NCBI GenBank assembly: GCA_904066235.2 | Contig: CAJFCV020000005.1 | Coordinates: 8,365,501-8,429,500 of the forward strand | DNA from: Bursaphelenchus xylophilus | Taxonomy: Eukaryota; Nematoda; Chromadorea; Rhabditida; Aphelenchoididae | Length of the DNA: 64,000 bases | Reading direction: 5' to 3' | Part shown: positions 22,701 to 34,137 of the stretch, piece after piece | Position numbering within the stretch: the stretch's first letter is position 1 | How the letters are laid out: the number at the start of each line of letters is the position of its first letter | Program-made: the position numbers and the translations under genes | Notes under the pieces: generated by a model | Database searches by the model: none | What the model was told of the DNA's origin: nothing | Seen by the model: the letters and a program-made list of their open reading frames with translations, nothing else

Positions 22701-25700
22701 TTTGTCCAGACTTTTGTACAAAATCCTCGAAAACAGCAGAAAAATGGTTGCACTTCGTGGGAAGTGCCATTAACAAAGAGTTGGGGGTGATTTCGCTGAC
22801 AAGTGCGCTAAAATTAACCACTTCGAAGGACGATTAACCCGACGTTACGGGGAAATTATCACATTTTCGGCGGAAGTGATGATTTTTCGGATAAACTCAA
22901 TGTTTTTAGCACTAAAATCGCAATCAACTTCGCTAAAACGGTTTGTTTTGGCGAGACCTCGCTATAAACTGATAACATACAGATTCAAATTGAAGCGTTC
23001 TGGGCGTTTAGTCGCTCGGAAGATCAAAAATAGTCTCGTTTGGGCGGAAATCGAGAAGAAAGCCGCGAAATTCACGAGGAATTCATGAATTTGGGACAAA
23101 AGATCAACTGCGATTCCGCGAAAAATTCAATTTTTTGAAGGATCCTGCGATCGGGATGGTTATCAGTTCAAGCGGGGATCAGCTAGACTTTGGAAAGCCG
23201 TGATAAAGCAAAGGCTCTAGCAGAAAATCTAAAATAATACCGGACTCATGCAGTGGGTCTAGAATATTTAATTGCACTTGCAACAACCGGTAATTTGATG
23301 AGTCAGGTAAACAAGAGGCTAGTTTTTTGGTGAGCAGCTCTTCAGCTAGTCGTTTTTCTTGCTGATTCACTGTTCAAATAACAATAGTTTTGCGCGAATC
23401 AGACTTGAGTCAGCTTTTCTTCGTATAGTTTGGCCTTTTATAGACCTTACAGTTTACACTGGAATCGGATTATGGAAATATTACCATATAATTTTGATCC
23501 CTCAGGGGCTGAAATTTAATTAAAACTCTAAAAACTATAAAATTATGGGGGGTTCGGTAAAAAAAGCTAAAAAATCATGTGCTGTTCATGTTGTTTTAGT
23601 ACAAAATCGTAGACAGAAGTACTTTTCGGACTGCAGACTTCTTTGTCAGCAAAAAAATCTTATCAATTTTTCGCCCTCAGGGCATGTTCGATTCAGCAAA
23701 CGCGTTCTCGTTTCGCAGAATTGCATAATCCTTATGCCCTCAGGGTCTAACAGAGATTTCACTTGGACCGTTAAACATGCAAAGCTTCTTTGTTTTCATA
23801 ACCAAAGTTTTCGATTTCAATCCAAAATTTGGTATGATTTTGCATAGATTTGATGGGCACACGTGTTTCAACACAACTCCATTTTAGTAATCTTCCTCCC
23901 TGCGGGAATTTTAAGCCTTTTTTAAAGGCTAAGCCGTCGACTTTTTCACAAAAAAGTGCGAAAAATTTCAAATTCACGAGAAATTCATGCATTTGGATCG
24001 AACATCGGTCTCCCCACAAAAAAGCGGAAGACCTTTCCACTAGAATATTTTAAAATTCACTTGGACTTGCTCTTTGCCTGGACTCTTGCAGCCGAAAGGA
24101 ATGCCCTTAGGGCGAAAGAGTGCACAAGTCCGAAAGTGTCACCCAAAAAAACAATAAAATGCACTGTAAAGTATCGCTTGCGAGCGCTCGTACTTCTCAG
24201 TTTGCACTAGTATTCTAGCATCGATCGAATTTGAGGAAAAATTGCGGGAAAATAAACTTGATTTTGCGGAAATTCGGATGATTCATCGAGTCGGTTTATC
24301 CGAAACGAACGCCAAATTACTCGAAACCCCCGTGATGAATAACGTTTTGCGGAAATGCAGCGTTGAGCACATGATTTTGATCGGAAAATGGGAACGCTTG
24401 TCATGAATAATATAATTAATGTCTAATAATGGGCTGAAAAGTTGCTGAAAAGACAAAAGCAGAGTTGTAAAATAGTTTTTACAGCGTATATTGCAACTTT
24501 TTGCAGCTTTGCGACGCTGCAAACACAATGCCAAAAATGGCGGGAAATCGGAAAATTTGAAAAATTTATGGTCCCAACTGGCTTAAAAAGGCTTGAAATT
24601 AAATTTAGAAAATGTTTTTGCACTTTCGTAAGATCTTTGTTAGCTAGACTACACCAAAAATTGATAACTCCATAAATTTTTAACCATTTTTTTCCTAAAC
24701 TTGACCTTTTCTGGTCTAAAAAATCAGTCCCTGACATCAACTTCAGACGGATACGATAGTCGCGTCACTTAATCTCAACTTTCAAATCAGAAAATCTCCT
24801 TTTTGGAATCGAATGTTTTGAGAATCCGGGTACAATTTGGGAATGCCTGGTCCAAAGAAGAAGAGTTACGCTGTAAAGTTCTTGTTTTTTGACTTTTGGA
24901 CGAGGATTGGAGAAAATAACTTCTGCGAAAAGTATTGTAAAACGAACAAAAACGGGATTTATTAATGAAATATAATATTTTCTAGCCACGTTTTTTCAAC
25001 CTTTTCAATGAAACCTTGATTTTTTTGCCTTTCATTGACGCTAGGTAGGCTTGATCTTCGACTAAAGACTGTCCGGAAACCCTCCCAACTACTTTACACT
25101 GTAAACTTCAGACGAAAACCTCGAGAATTTTGCGTCAACAAACAAAAAATATACTCCATGAGACACAAAAAACAGAAAAATATCGCTAACTCAATTTGCT
25201 CGTTTGTTTTCGAATTTCGTTATGACTTTCACTTCAGTGACGCTATGTTTTGTCTTCAAGACAGTCGCAAAAAGAATGCGAATAGTCAAAATTCTGTGGA
25301 GCATTCCCTAATTGGGTTGGGTTATCTGATGAGTGAATGGTCATGTTGCGCTGGATTCTCGGGAATTTCTTGCGAATACGAACGTTTTATGTGGGAAAAA
25401 CAGTTGTCGAGAGAGTTAGACGTAAATTGAGGGTTGCGAAGCAAGTTGAAAAGCAAAAAATACATTAAAAATCCTAAAATTTGATTATATTGGCATTGTG
25501 TTTCTATGCATTAAATTAGTGCTAAAATATGCCTTATTTTAACACTAATTTAATTCATTGCAATTAGACTTTATTTTGACCATAAACTCTCAATTCAACG
25601 TAAAATTGAGGAGTTTAGGGTCGACAGGACATCAAAATTATATTATCCATGACATCTCTTTACGTCCTGATAACCTATGCTCAAAAAATTATAGAAAAAA

Positions 25701-27913
25701 CGAACCAATGAGGATTTTATTTCTCATTTTATCAAAAAATCAGCCTTTTAAAACGGCTATTTTTAGCCAAGATCATGCCTATTCCCTGAATCAAGCTCCG
25801 ACTTGGCCAAGATGTGGAACATCTTGGCCAAGTTTTTCCTCACAAGACTCGCTTTAAAATTGAATTTGTCGTTTACTGATTCCATTAGTGTCTCAGTAGT
25901 CACATTAGTTTGTCTCTAAAAACTTTAAAATCTGATTATTTCACTTAGAACTCTGAATTTGGACGTTTTGAGATGTTCCAGACCCATTAGGCCTCTGTTC
26001 GTACTTTCAGTCAAAATCGCGCCGTTCCCACAGACGACAACTGTTTTCGGAAGTCGCGCTTTTTATCCGCCTTCCCCAAAGTTTATTCTATTTTTTTTTC
26101 TATTCAGAACTTTCTTGGAAGTCCAGACGAAAAGATCTTTGGCCGGAGACCAAACGATGATAAAGAAAAGAGGGGAATACGCTGAAACTTCTGGGATGGA
26201 TTGGGAATTCAGAAAAAAACTAACATAAGTAAAAAAAATTTTGGTGACGAAAGTTCGTTACAACCAACAATTTTTAAAGTTCTAATAAAGGTTTAGTTGG
26301 CAAGGAAAAAAAAATTTATTCTCGAAACGAGAATTTGGCATTCTGTTGTAAGTGCTGACTACAAAATTTTACATCGAAAAATTTTGAAAAATTCGAAAAA
26401 CCAAAAAATTTTTTTTCTAGCCATCTCTTATTTTCTAACCTTTCAGCTGCAAAGGTCGTTGAAGCTCTCCTTGCAAAGAGCAAACGCTAAAATTTTCAGC
26501 ATTTTGTTTGTGACCTTTTCAACGTGTTTCTTCAAAGTTGCACGTTTCTCTAAAAATTTGTACCAAAAATTTTTATCTCATTGCTCCCCATTGTCTCCCC
26601 CTACATTTTTTTCATTAAAAAATCCATTATTTCGATTCTAAATTTAGCCTCGGGCCATTGAGTGATAAATTTCTTCTGCAAAAGCGAGGTCAAAAGACCA
26701 TTTGTTCCAAGAGATTTTTTGGAATTGATTCAATAAAAGAGGCAGTTCAAAGGACTCATGGCCGGAAGTGAGGGGGTTTTGGTCCTGAGGGCGTCTCCAA
26801 AAGTCTAAAAGTTAAAGAAAAAAATTGGAGTCAAAAATTGGCGTCTACGAAGGAGTTGTTTGATCGAAAAACTGGAAAAATGCTAAAAAAATATTATCTA
26901 AATCTACGCTGGGTTTCATCAAAAATTTAGTAAAATTTGTATATTAAAAACTTAATTTTGCAAAATTTGATCCCCTATGTAATTCTTGGCCAATTTCTAA
27001 ATTTAGCCAGAAAGATAATACCTTCATTTGCAAGTGTAAGGCAAAGAAAGAACCAAGGAATAATCGAAATGGCATCACGAGATGCTTTTCTCCTTTCTTG
27101 CATATTTTTTCGGGTTCAGAGAAATGTCAATTGGCTTTGACAAAAAGAAAATGTCAATTTACGCTGAAAGAAAGGTCGTTATCGGAGTGTAAAGGTTGAA
27201 ATGGTCAGCTGAATGGTCATGCGGCCTAAAAATTATATCGTAAGAGTGCCATGCTATACTGAAATCCCAAAATTTGTACTAAAAATTCATTTTTTTTCAA
27301 TTTTTTTGTTGTGTATATATACATACTATATAACATCCAACACTTTTTTGGTAGTCCACTAAATTCTTCTAAATTGCTTTTCTACAATTCCAACCGCTTT
27401 TCACCACACTCTATAAACGTTTCCTACGTTTTCCAGCTATTGTCACCCTCTTTGAATCGCCATTTATCGCTGATAGACGGGGCCCTTTTCTTGATAATCC
27501 AGCGAACGGGCTCGCTTTCATAGCCTCGAGCAGTTCGCGGAAGCCGCGGAAATGTATGCGAATTAAGACCACAAGGAAGTGCAGCTGGCCATGTTCTGCG
27601 AATTTCCCCCGGCTTTCCACCAACTTCGAGGGCTTTTCTGTTTTTGTTTTTCCCCGTTTATTTACAATTTTCGGGGGGAAGCGGCCGTTAAAAACTAGTT
27701 CGCAGAGCGGGAAAGCGCTGGAATAATTGAGAAACGCACTGGGAAATACTGTCAAATTTTTATAACATTTTTTTTTCAAATTTCCAGGAAATGTAGAAAA
27801 TTCGAATTTTCTCGGAAGAGAAGAATTCACTATTCCAACAATTCTAAGCATTTTTCAAAGCGTTTACGGGCAATGAAGTTGTTTTGCGATAAAAATTGAA
27901 CCTTATTTTATAG
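19716..27913. other. Gene-poor region with scattered hairpins
   Basis: I find no supportable gene in these 8 kb. There are clear inverted repeats at 20224-20283 (GAAATCGA...GTAATCTTCA arms), 25510-25554 (20-bp arms ATTAAATTAGTGCTAAAATA) and 25801-25832 (ACTTGGCCAAGATGT arms around GGA). Short palindromes GCCCTNAGGGC recur at 20368, 23673 and 24103. TATATTATYCATGAC boxes lie at 21186, 24400 (reverse) and 25639. Confidence 0.5.
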
Positions 27914-28000
27914 CTTATTGGCCTGGACTTTGGGCGGATTGGGGCTGATTATACGGAGAAATTGGATAAACTAGAGGCCGATGAAAGAGGTCAATACAAA
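27914..28000 (+). CDS. Isolated possible exon, unknown product
   Basis: A frame of 29 codons lies between a good acceptor (TTTTATAG, ending 27913) and a donor (AAA|GTGAGC at 28001), with phase 0 on both sides. It encodes GRIGADYTEKLDKLEADERG and flanking residues, which looks coding in amino-acid and codon choice. I found no partner exons on either side, so it may be part of a gene with long introns or a relic. Confidence 0.25.
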
Positions 28001-30146
28001 GTGAGCTTAAGATAGGCACTCTTAAAATAACGCCTAATGGATATTGCCTTAGGAAATTAAGAAAAAAGCTGAAAATCATCCAAAAATCGGAAAATTTTTT
28101 ATTTTTGTACTAGTTTTCTGTTTTTTCCTCAAAATTATAACTAAAAATCGCTAGTTTCTGATGTGAAAGTCTCTTTAATGTACACTTGCCCTTAGAAGCC
28201 CTTAGGCGAGTATTCCTGCTAATCGTCCACCTTCACAAAGTCATCTGATTCCCCGGGATAATCCACCAAATCCACCGAGATCCGCGGTGCGACGGATTAA
28301 ACCCAACAAAGCGTTATTCACAACATTCGTAATACCCTCATGCACAATTGAAGATTCTTTTGAGTATTATCTCACCGATTTTTTTATCGAAAATCGCGCA
28401 AGCTCTAGAAAATGACGTAAAATTTTTTGGATCCGAATTTCGTCAGAAGTAACAAGAAAAGATTTCGCAAAGTCGTGCACAATGTCATTACAAATGCAAG
28501 AGGATTGCGTAGAGAGCAGTCGGATTGATGTCTGAGAATTATTCGCCGAAATAATTACACTTTGCACGCAAAGTGTAAAGTCTAGAAGGCACGTGACACT
28601 TTGGTGCCAAAAAAAAACTTAATTGTACTTTATGGGCATGGAAAAATAATTCGTATTACACTGGGAAATAAGGGGATTTTTGGAGCAAAAAAATTATTTT
28701 TTTTTTACTTTGTTTAGAACCCTATTCTCCCATTTTATCCAAAAGATCTTTATTTTTATCCCACAAAGATGTTAAAACTCCTGTATTTACAATAACACCC
28801 ATTCTCTCCAAGATTTCCAAACCCTCCTCCCAATCTTCCATAAGCCCCATCTTCCGTTATAGGAGACAGTTTCCATTGTGTCGTTACATTTTCGCAGCTT
28901 ACAATTCTCCCAGAAAATATTGTGAAACTGTTGGATTTCACAAAAACGTTGGGCTCGAACACCAACTGGAGAATAAACAAGCGAATTAAGTCGAAAAAAC
29001 AGATCTTTGGCCGAAATAAACAGTAAATACGGCCCGAAGCCTCACTTTTTGCGAATGGAAACGAGGTTTTTGGCCTTGGGAATTTCTGCGAAATTCGCGA
29101 AAAGTCCCCACGGAAACTCGCTAAAAATGCCAAAGCTTGCACTTTACTACAAGAAAGGGCATTGTATTATTGTAATAGGCTTCCCAAGAGAGAGCTTCAC
29201 CGTATTTCCACATGGCAAGCCGTAAAATTTTTTCTCGAAAGCTCCTCCAAAGTTCGCTCTCTTTTTTGACCCTTTTCCCTCAAATTTTTGCTGTTTTTTT
29301 TTAAAAGTGTTCAATGACCAGAAAGCTAGCAAAGTCAAAGAACCGAGTACTTCGGATTATTTCAGAAAGATAATTAAGCTGTACCCTTGAGAAAATTTTG
29401 ATCTCTGCTCAGTCTTTTGCAGAGTGAGATGTCAAGTGTAATATCGGATGTTCGTCGATTCTGATTTTGATCGGAAAGATGTATTGTATCTTAAAAGATA
29501 GCGGGTTGCATGAGGTTTACTGAGATAATTTTATATTTTTCTAGGTTTATCGCCTAAGGCTTTTTTTTAGCAATTTTATTTCATACCCCTCTATTTTTTG
29601 CTTTTGTGATGACATTACATTTTTGTTTCCAGTTTTTGTATATTTTCTTTGAAAAACGATATTTTTAAAAGTCCTAGCGCCTCACTGTTACAACGTTATC
29701 CATTACGTAGCCTGTATCAAGTATTATGTGGGCGCTTTTCGCAAGAACACCTGGGCTAATCTTGACGTTCGAATAATACGCTTTTGGGCACTTTTTCCAA
29801 ATAGGAGTCACCTGAAATTTGACGTAGTGTTTGCGACGAGGCGATTAACGGAATCAAAATTCTTTAAAAAGATTAGTGAATTTGTGGGAAAATTGGCCTT
29901 GTCTTCGAAGCCTAAATGACGTTCATGTTTGCGGAAAATTTGTTGTCATAGCCGGTGGAAACAAGCAAAGAGAAGACGGGTTTGCAAGGGGCATGACGCT
30001 ATGAACTTGAGACTACAAGCAACAAGAATTTTCCAGAAGAGCGATCTGCTCGAAAATTATGAGATTTTTTGAAAATTGCAGACATCTCTGTATAATATTA
30101 TAATATAAGTTTTTGTCTGATTTCTTCAAAGGTCTGCTACCTACAC

Positions 30147-30222
30147 CTTCTATTTCCTCCTCCAAATACGAATTTCCACCCACTTGTTCCTTCACAATTA
30201 TAACCTCAACATTTCCATCCAT
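30147..30222 (-). CDS. Possible first exon of a minus-strand gene
   Basis: ATG at 30222 opens a frame reading MDGNVEVIIVKEQVGGNSYL and an acidic continuation, up to a possible donor (GAAG|GTGTAGG) at 30147. No later exon is recognised. It lies head-to-head with the small + strand frame at 30317, with 94 bp between the two ATGs, so the two could share a promoter. Confidence 0.3.
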
Positions 30223-30316
30223 TTTATGTTAACCATGGGAATGGGAGAACTCATGAATTCGTGGGTTGAGTTGTGGGCCTAATTAGAGTTCAACAAGTTC
30301 CTTTCGTTCCCAAATC

Positions 30317-30505
30317 ATGTCCGCCCGGCCGACACAAAATTTCTCGCAAGAACAGCTGCCAAAAGAATTGTGGCCAAGCGCGGCCCAAAAAGGCTGGGCC
30401 GTTCTTCTGGCCCAAGTTTCACGTGAATGCTCCGTGGATGTCTGCGAGCAAGGGGTCAGAATGACGGCCGACAGGGTGGCGAAAGTTGTCATGCATATAG
30501 ATTAA
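30317..30505 (+). CDS. Small hypothetical protein, 62 aa
   Basis: ATG at 30317 to TAA at 30505. The DNA is markedly more GC-rich than its surroundings, with good codon choice. The product reads MSARPTQNFSQEQLPKELWP and continues with helix-prone sequence ending RVAKVVMHID. I do not recognise it. An acceptor-like TTCAACAAG lies about 20 bp upstream. It may be a complete small protein or a first exon read through; no donor is obvious before the stop. It is divergent from the 30222 frame. Confidence 0.45.
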   Translation: MSARPTQNFSQEQLPKELWPSAAQKGWAVLLAQVSRECSVDVCEQGVRMTADRVAKVVMHID

Positions 30506-30669
30506 GGCGGCTTGTTGTCTCATTCGGTATAAAAGTTTATTTAAACCACATGACGTGTAGAGAAGGCGAAGGCACGCTGGGTTTTAATTTCAAATGACGT
30601 GAACAGAAAAACAAGGGATTCCTAAAACGATTAAACGGTCTAAGTGTTAGATTCAGTCAGTCCGACGAT

Positions 30670-31359
30670 TATATTACACTTGACATCTAAAAATGGAGCT
30701 GATGACTTGGAAAAGCTAAGAATACCCTAAGGGCATAAAACGTGAAAACCGAAAAAATGCGGCATGAAACTACAGATCATAAGCTATCTATAACTCATGA
30801 CTTAATAAATTTAAACGATAAATAAAAACATAAACTTCAGTTACATTACACTAGACACAACAGAAACCTTCACAGTTAAAAAGGTTATTTTATTATTGCT
30901 TTTAGATCAGCCACAAGGAAACCCACAAAACTCTCATCAAGAAAAAACATCAGGTTACCATACTTCGTCTATAAATAGAAAGTACATACTAATATAAAGC
31001 CATAACATCAATTACATTGCACCAGACACAACACCGAAACCTTTGCAAAATTTAAGTCGATTGGTGCCCTTAAGGCAAACAGATTAAAAATTACTCACTT
31101 CTGTTTGAATTATGATATCATACGACATTGAACACAATTTTTAAAATGAGTTTTACGTAAACAGAAAGCCATAATATCAGTTGCGATACGAATGACACCT
31201 AAGAAGCCTATGCAAAACTTTAATGGCTTGAGAGTGCCTTCAAGGCAGAACTACTGAAACCTATTTGTGAAATACTTGCATAATAAGGCATCAAAATTCA
31301 AATTTCAAAATCAAATTACGCTTTCAGAAGACCGCAATATCAGTTATATTACACTATAC
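30670..31359 (+). repeat. Degenerate tandem repeat of about 170 bp carrying the TATATTACACTTGAC box
   Basis: The box or close variants occurs at 30670 (TATATTACACTTGAC), 30842 (TACATTACACTAGAC), 31013 (TACATTGCACCAGAC), about 31178 (weak) and 31345 (TATATTACACTATAC), spaced 160-172 bp. About 53 bp after several boxes lies a GCCCTWAGGGC-like palindrome (30724, 31066, 31236). The sequence between is heavily diverged, so this is an old array. Confidence 0.7.
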
Positions 31360-31523
31360 ACATCATGGAACTTTTTGCAGAGAATCTCTCAATAATGCCT
31401 TCATATTGAAATACACCAAAGCCCATCGAAAAACTAATGTCTTAATCTATAATCCAAGATATACTAAGTATCTTAGACTCTACAGCCTTGGCACGATTTC
31501 CTCATTTTAATCCTAGACATCAG

Positions 31524-31859
31524 CAGGCGCCAAAGCAGCTCAGACCACGTCCTATTCCCGGGTTTATATTTTAATTAGCATAGTACTTTTATTCGTACTC
31601 CTCTCGCTGTCCCCTTGTAATGCTCTTTGTCTATTGAACAGTCGACTGAACAAGGAAAAACAGCGGCAAATTTTAGGAAAACTTTCAACGAACTTTGTAT
31701 TGTTTTCGATAGCCTTAGGCTCTATATTTTATTACTTTGCCCTCAATTATGCTTCAAATCAGTTTGCGGAAAGAGCCATAATTACCATGAACTTTGTAGA
31801 CAGTAATTATGCGAGCCAGTTTGTACTCGGAAGCCGAAAATTTTCTTTTTTTAGCACTT
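31524..31859 (+). pseudogene. Receptor-like exon with two membrane segments (relic or partial gene)
   Basis: The frame is open from an acceptor-like ACATCAG (ends 31523) to a strong donor, CTT|GTAAGT at 31860. It encodes a hydrophobic helix (YILISIVLLFVLLSLSP), a basic loop (RLNKEKQRQILGK) and a second helix (TNFVLFSIALGSIFYYFAL). That arrangement, with spacing similar to TM5-loop-TM6 of srg receptors, suggests a chemoreceptor exon. Joining to the next acceptor (TTTTTTTAG at about 32092) gives a stop after a few codons. No other receptor exons are visible nearby. It sits between two oppositely oriented degenerate satellite blocks. Class assignment is tentative. Confidence 0.35.
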
Positions 31860-33633
31860 GTAAGTGCTGATTGCCTAAAAGGTCGGGGTTTCCCAACAAA
31901 TTGTGGTTTTAATTGGTAACAAACCGGGAGGAAATTACTGGTTAAGTAATTGAGGGCAGAAAAAGTAAAATTTTTATGGAAATTGAGCGGATTTTCGCCA
32001 AAAAAATTCGAAAAATCCTGATTTTTTTTTTATTTGACTATTGCAAATAATGAAGAACTGTATTTTTCAAAACATTTGCAATATTTTTTAGACCGCAAAT
32101 AGCATTCGCCATCGAAATTTGGAGACCCAAATTGCCCTTAATCAGCGTATCCCTCTCATTTTGCGTTCATTAGATAAAATCTCTCCTTTACACTGCCATT
32201 TTCCCAATTACCGCGACCCTGAAACACTGTAATTATTTCGGAGTTCAAATTCTTGGTTTCCAAAGTACAGCGCATATTTTGATATGATTTGAGGCATAGA
32301 TTTACAACCTTGAAATTCACGTGAAAAGCAACACGCTTTTTTCTCGTTGAAATCAGTAGACAGCGGCTGTTTCAAAAGGTGAATCCTTCGATTTTTTTTT
32401 CTTTTTTCGTATCAATTGTGATATGAGGAGAAAAGTTCAGAGTGTCTCGAGGAGATAAGAGCAAGTGAGCAGAAAATTTTGCAAAAAGAGGGGAATATCA
32501 GCCTATTGTAACGTGACAAAATTAAATTGCTTTGCACTTCAGCGACACGATTGATGTAGCGACATTTTGCCCATTATTTTCCCGACAGACTGATATAAAA
32601 ATTTCACAACGAATTTTCGACCGAAAAATAAGGGTATTTTATGCAAAACGCAAGCTAAAACTGTCAGAAACCCTATTTTCAAAAGCGCAAAATTTAACAA
32701 ATCTGTTACTCAAGCATTTCTGCGATTTTTTTACCAAAAAATTGCAAGAAAAAATATATTTTTTGACATAAAACTCTCAGAAATTGTCCAACGAAGTATG
32801 TCTAGTTTTATCATAAGATTTTTTGAATTTGTATTTTTGATATCCTTCAAAATTACAGAAAAATTGAAGCCATTGTTTCCCTCCGTCCATATTCTACGTT
32901 TTTGGAGTTTTCTCAAACCCCAAATTTTCAATTTTTGCCCCCATCCTACAAAACTACATTTCTACATGTTTACCGTTCCCGGTAATCACTACATTCGACT
33001 CAACCGGCGTCCATGTGACTTTAAATTATTTGTTTTCCCATGAAATTGCTGTAACATTCGGTTGTTCGCTCGCTTCTTTCTGAACTCGCTCGCTTTTCCC
33101 TTTTTTCTTACTCTTTTCGACGTCAAAAGAATTCTTAAAGGGCCGGTTACGTAGTGTTATCCCCTCCGGGTTCCTTTCGTGTTTCTTTGCAGCTGCCCTC
33201 AGGCACGTCACGGATGTCTTCGGAATTCTCTCTTCCACGCAAGATAATTTTGGAGTGAGGACGTGACGTAATAAGCGAAGGAAATTGCAGGAATAATAGT
33301 TTTTGGAGGAAACGAAAGGGAAAAACGTCGATTCTGACAAGGACAATGGAACTTAAGTGCACCGAACTCATACGCAACGAGCACTGTGGACAAGAGAGGA
33401 CTTGATAACCCCGGGAAAGGCAATTTTACAGAGTTTTTTCGGGCCATTCAAAAAGCGAAATGATTTTGCAAATATTTTTGCAAACTTCTTTATTTCTTGC
33501 TGATTACTGTCTACTTCATTGGCCAAAGAGCAACCAAACTAAAGAATAGAGATTTTTCCACAATACTATTAGGCAAATTATATCGTAAACCCGGAGAGCC
33601 TCGTGGTTTGATCTGTTTTTAATACTTGTTGAT
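31860..33633. other. No gene recognised between the two degenerate repeat blocks
   Basis: AT-rich DNA. Several overlapping minus-strand frames at 33026-33447 have basic, low-complexity translations and mutually exclusive frames, with no family resemblance. Confidence 0.4.
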
Positions 33634-34137
33634 GTCTAGTATAATATCAGGAATTTCTCTAAGTGAGCAAAATGGTGAAATATGGTTAACACACCAAATA
33701 AGAGCTTACAAAATGTAAATTCTACATGTGCTAACGCTAAGCTCTGACAAGAGTTCTAAGGGCGTTTTTGGCCACTTGAATGTTCGGAATCAAGCTACAA
33801 GTGTCAAGTGTAATATTAGTAATATCTCGAATACTCATTACTTCCAAGATGGTTTTATTACGTACTAAATGGGTTCAACATAACTTCCAAACAGCGAAAT
33901 GTGGCAAATTATAAATTTTTAAATAAATTTGACCTCCTCGTGATATCTGTTGATGCCTACTATAATATGGTAGGCCTCTCAAAATTGTTGCTGCACATAT
34001 ATATGGCTAGTATATCAAAAGATAGATGAGAGTCACAGTTTCTAACTATAGTAATGACAAATTTCTTAAGTCTACCCTAAGGGCACGTTTGGCCCTTCGA
34101 AGTTTACAAGGCCTGTATAACGGACAAGTGGAATATA
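33634..34137 (-). repeat. Same degenerate repeat family of about 170 bp, inverted
   Basis: Reverse-strand boxes lie at 33634-33648 (GATATTATACTAGAC in reverse complement), 33803-33817 (AATATTACACTTGAC), about 33955 (weak) and 34123-34137 (TATATTCCACTTGTC). A palindrome of the CCCTAAGGGC type precedes two of them by about 50 bp (33752, 34074). This is the mirror image of the block at 30670-31359, so the two blocks form a large imperfect inverted pair. Confidence 0.6.

Noticed and set aside
28756..29142. 128-codon minus-strand frame ending in a Gly/Asn-rich, Cys-containing tail
   Set aside because: The end looks slightly coding, but no partner exon or family match supports it.
33026..33447. 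Three overlapping minus-strand frames as a gene
   Set aside because: The frames are mutually exclusive, with low-complexity basic translations and no consistent splice structure.
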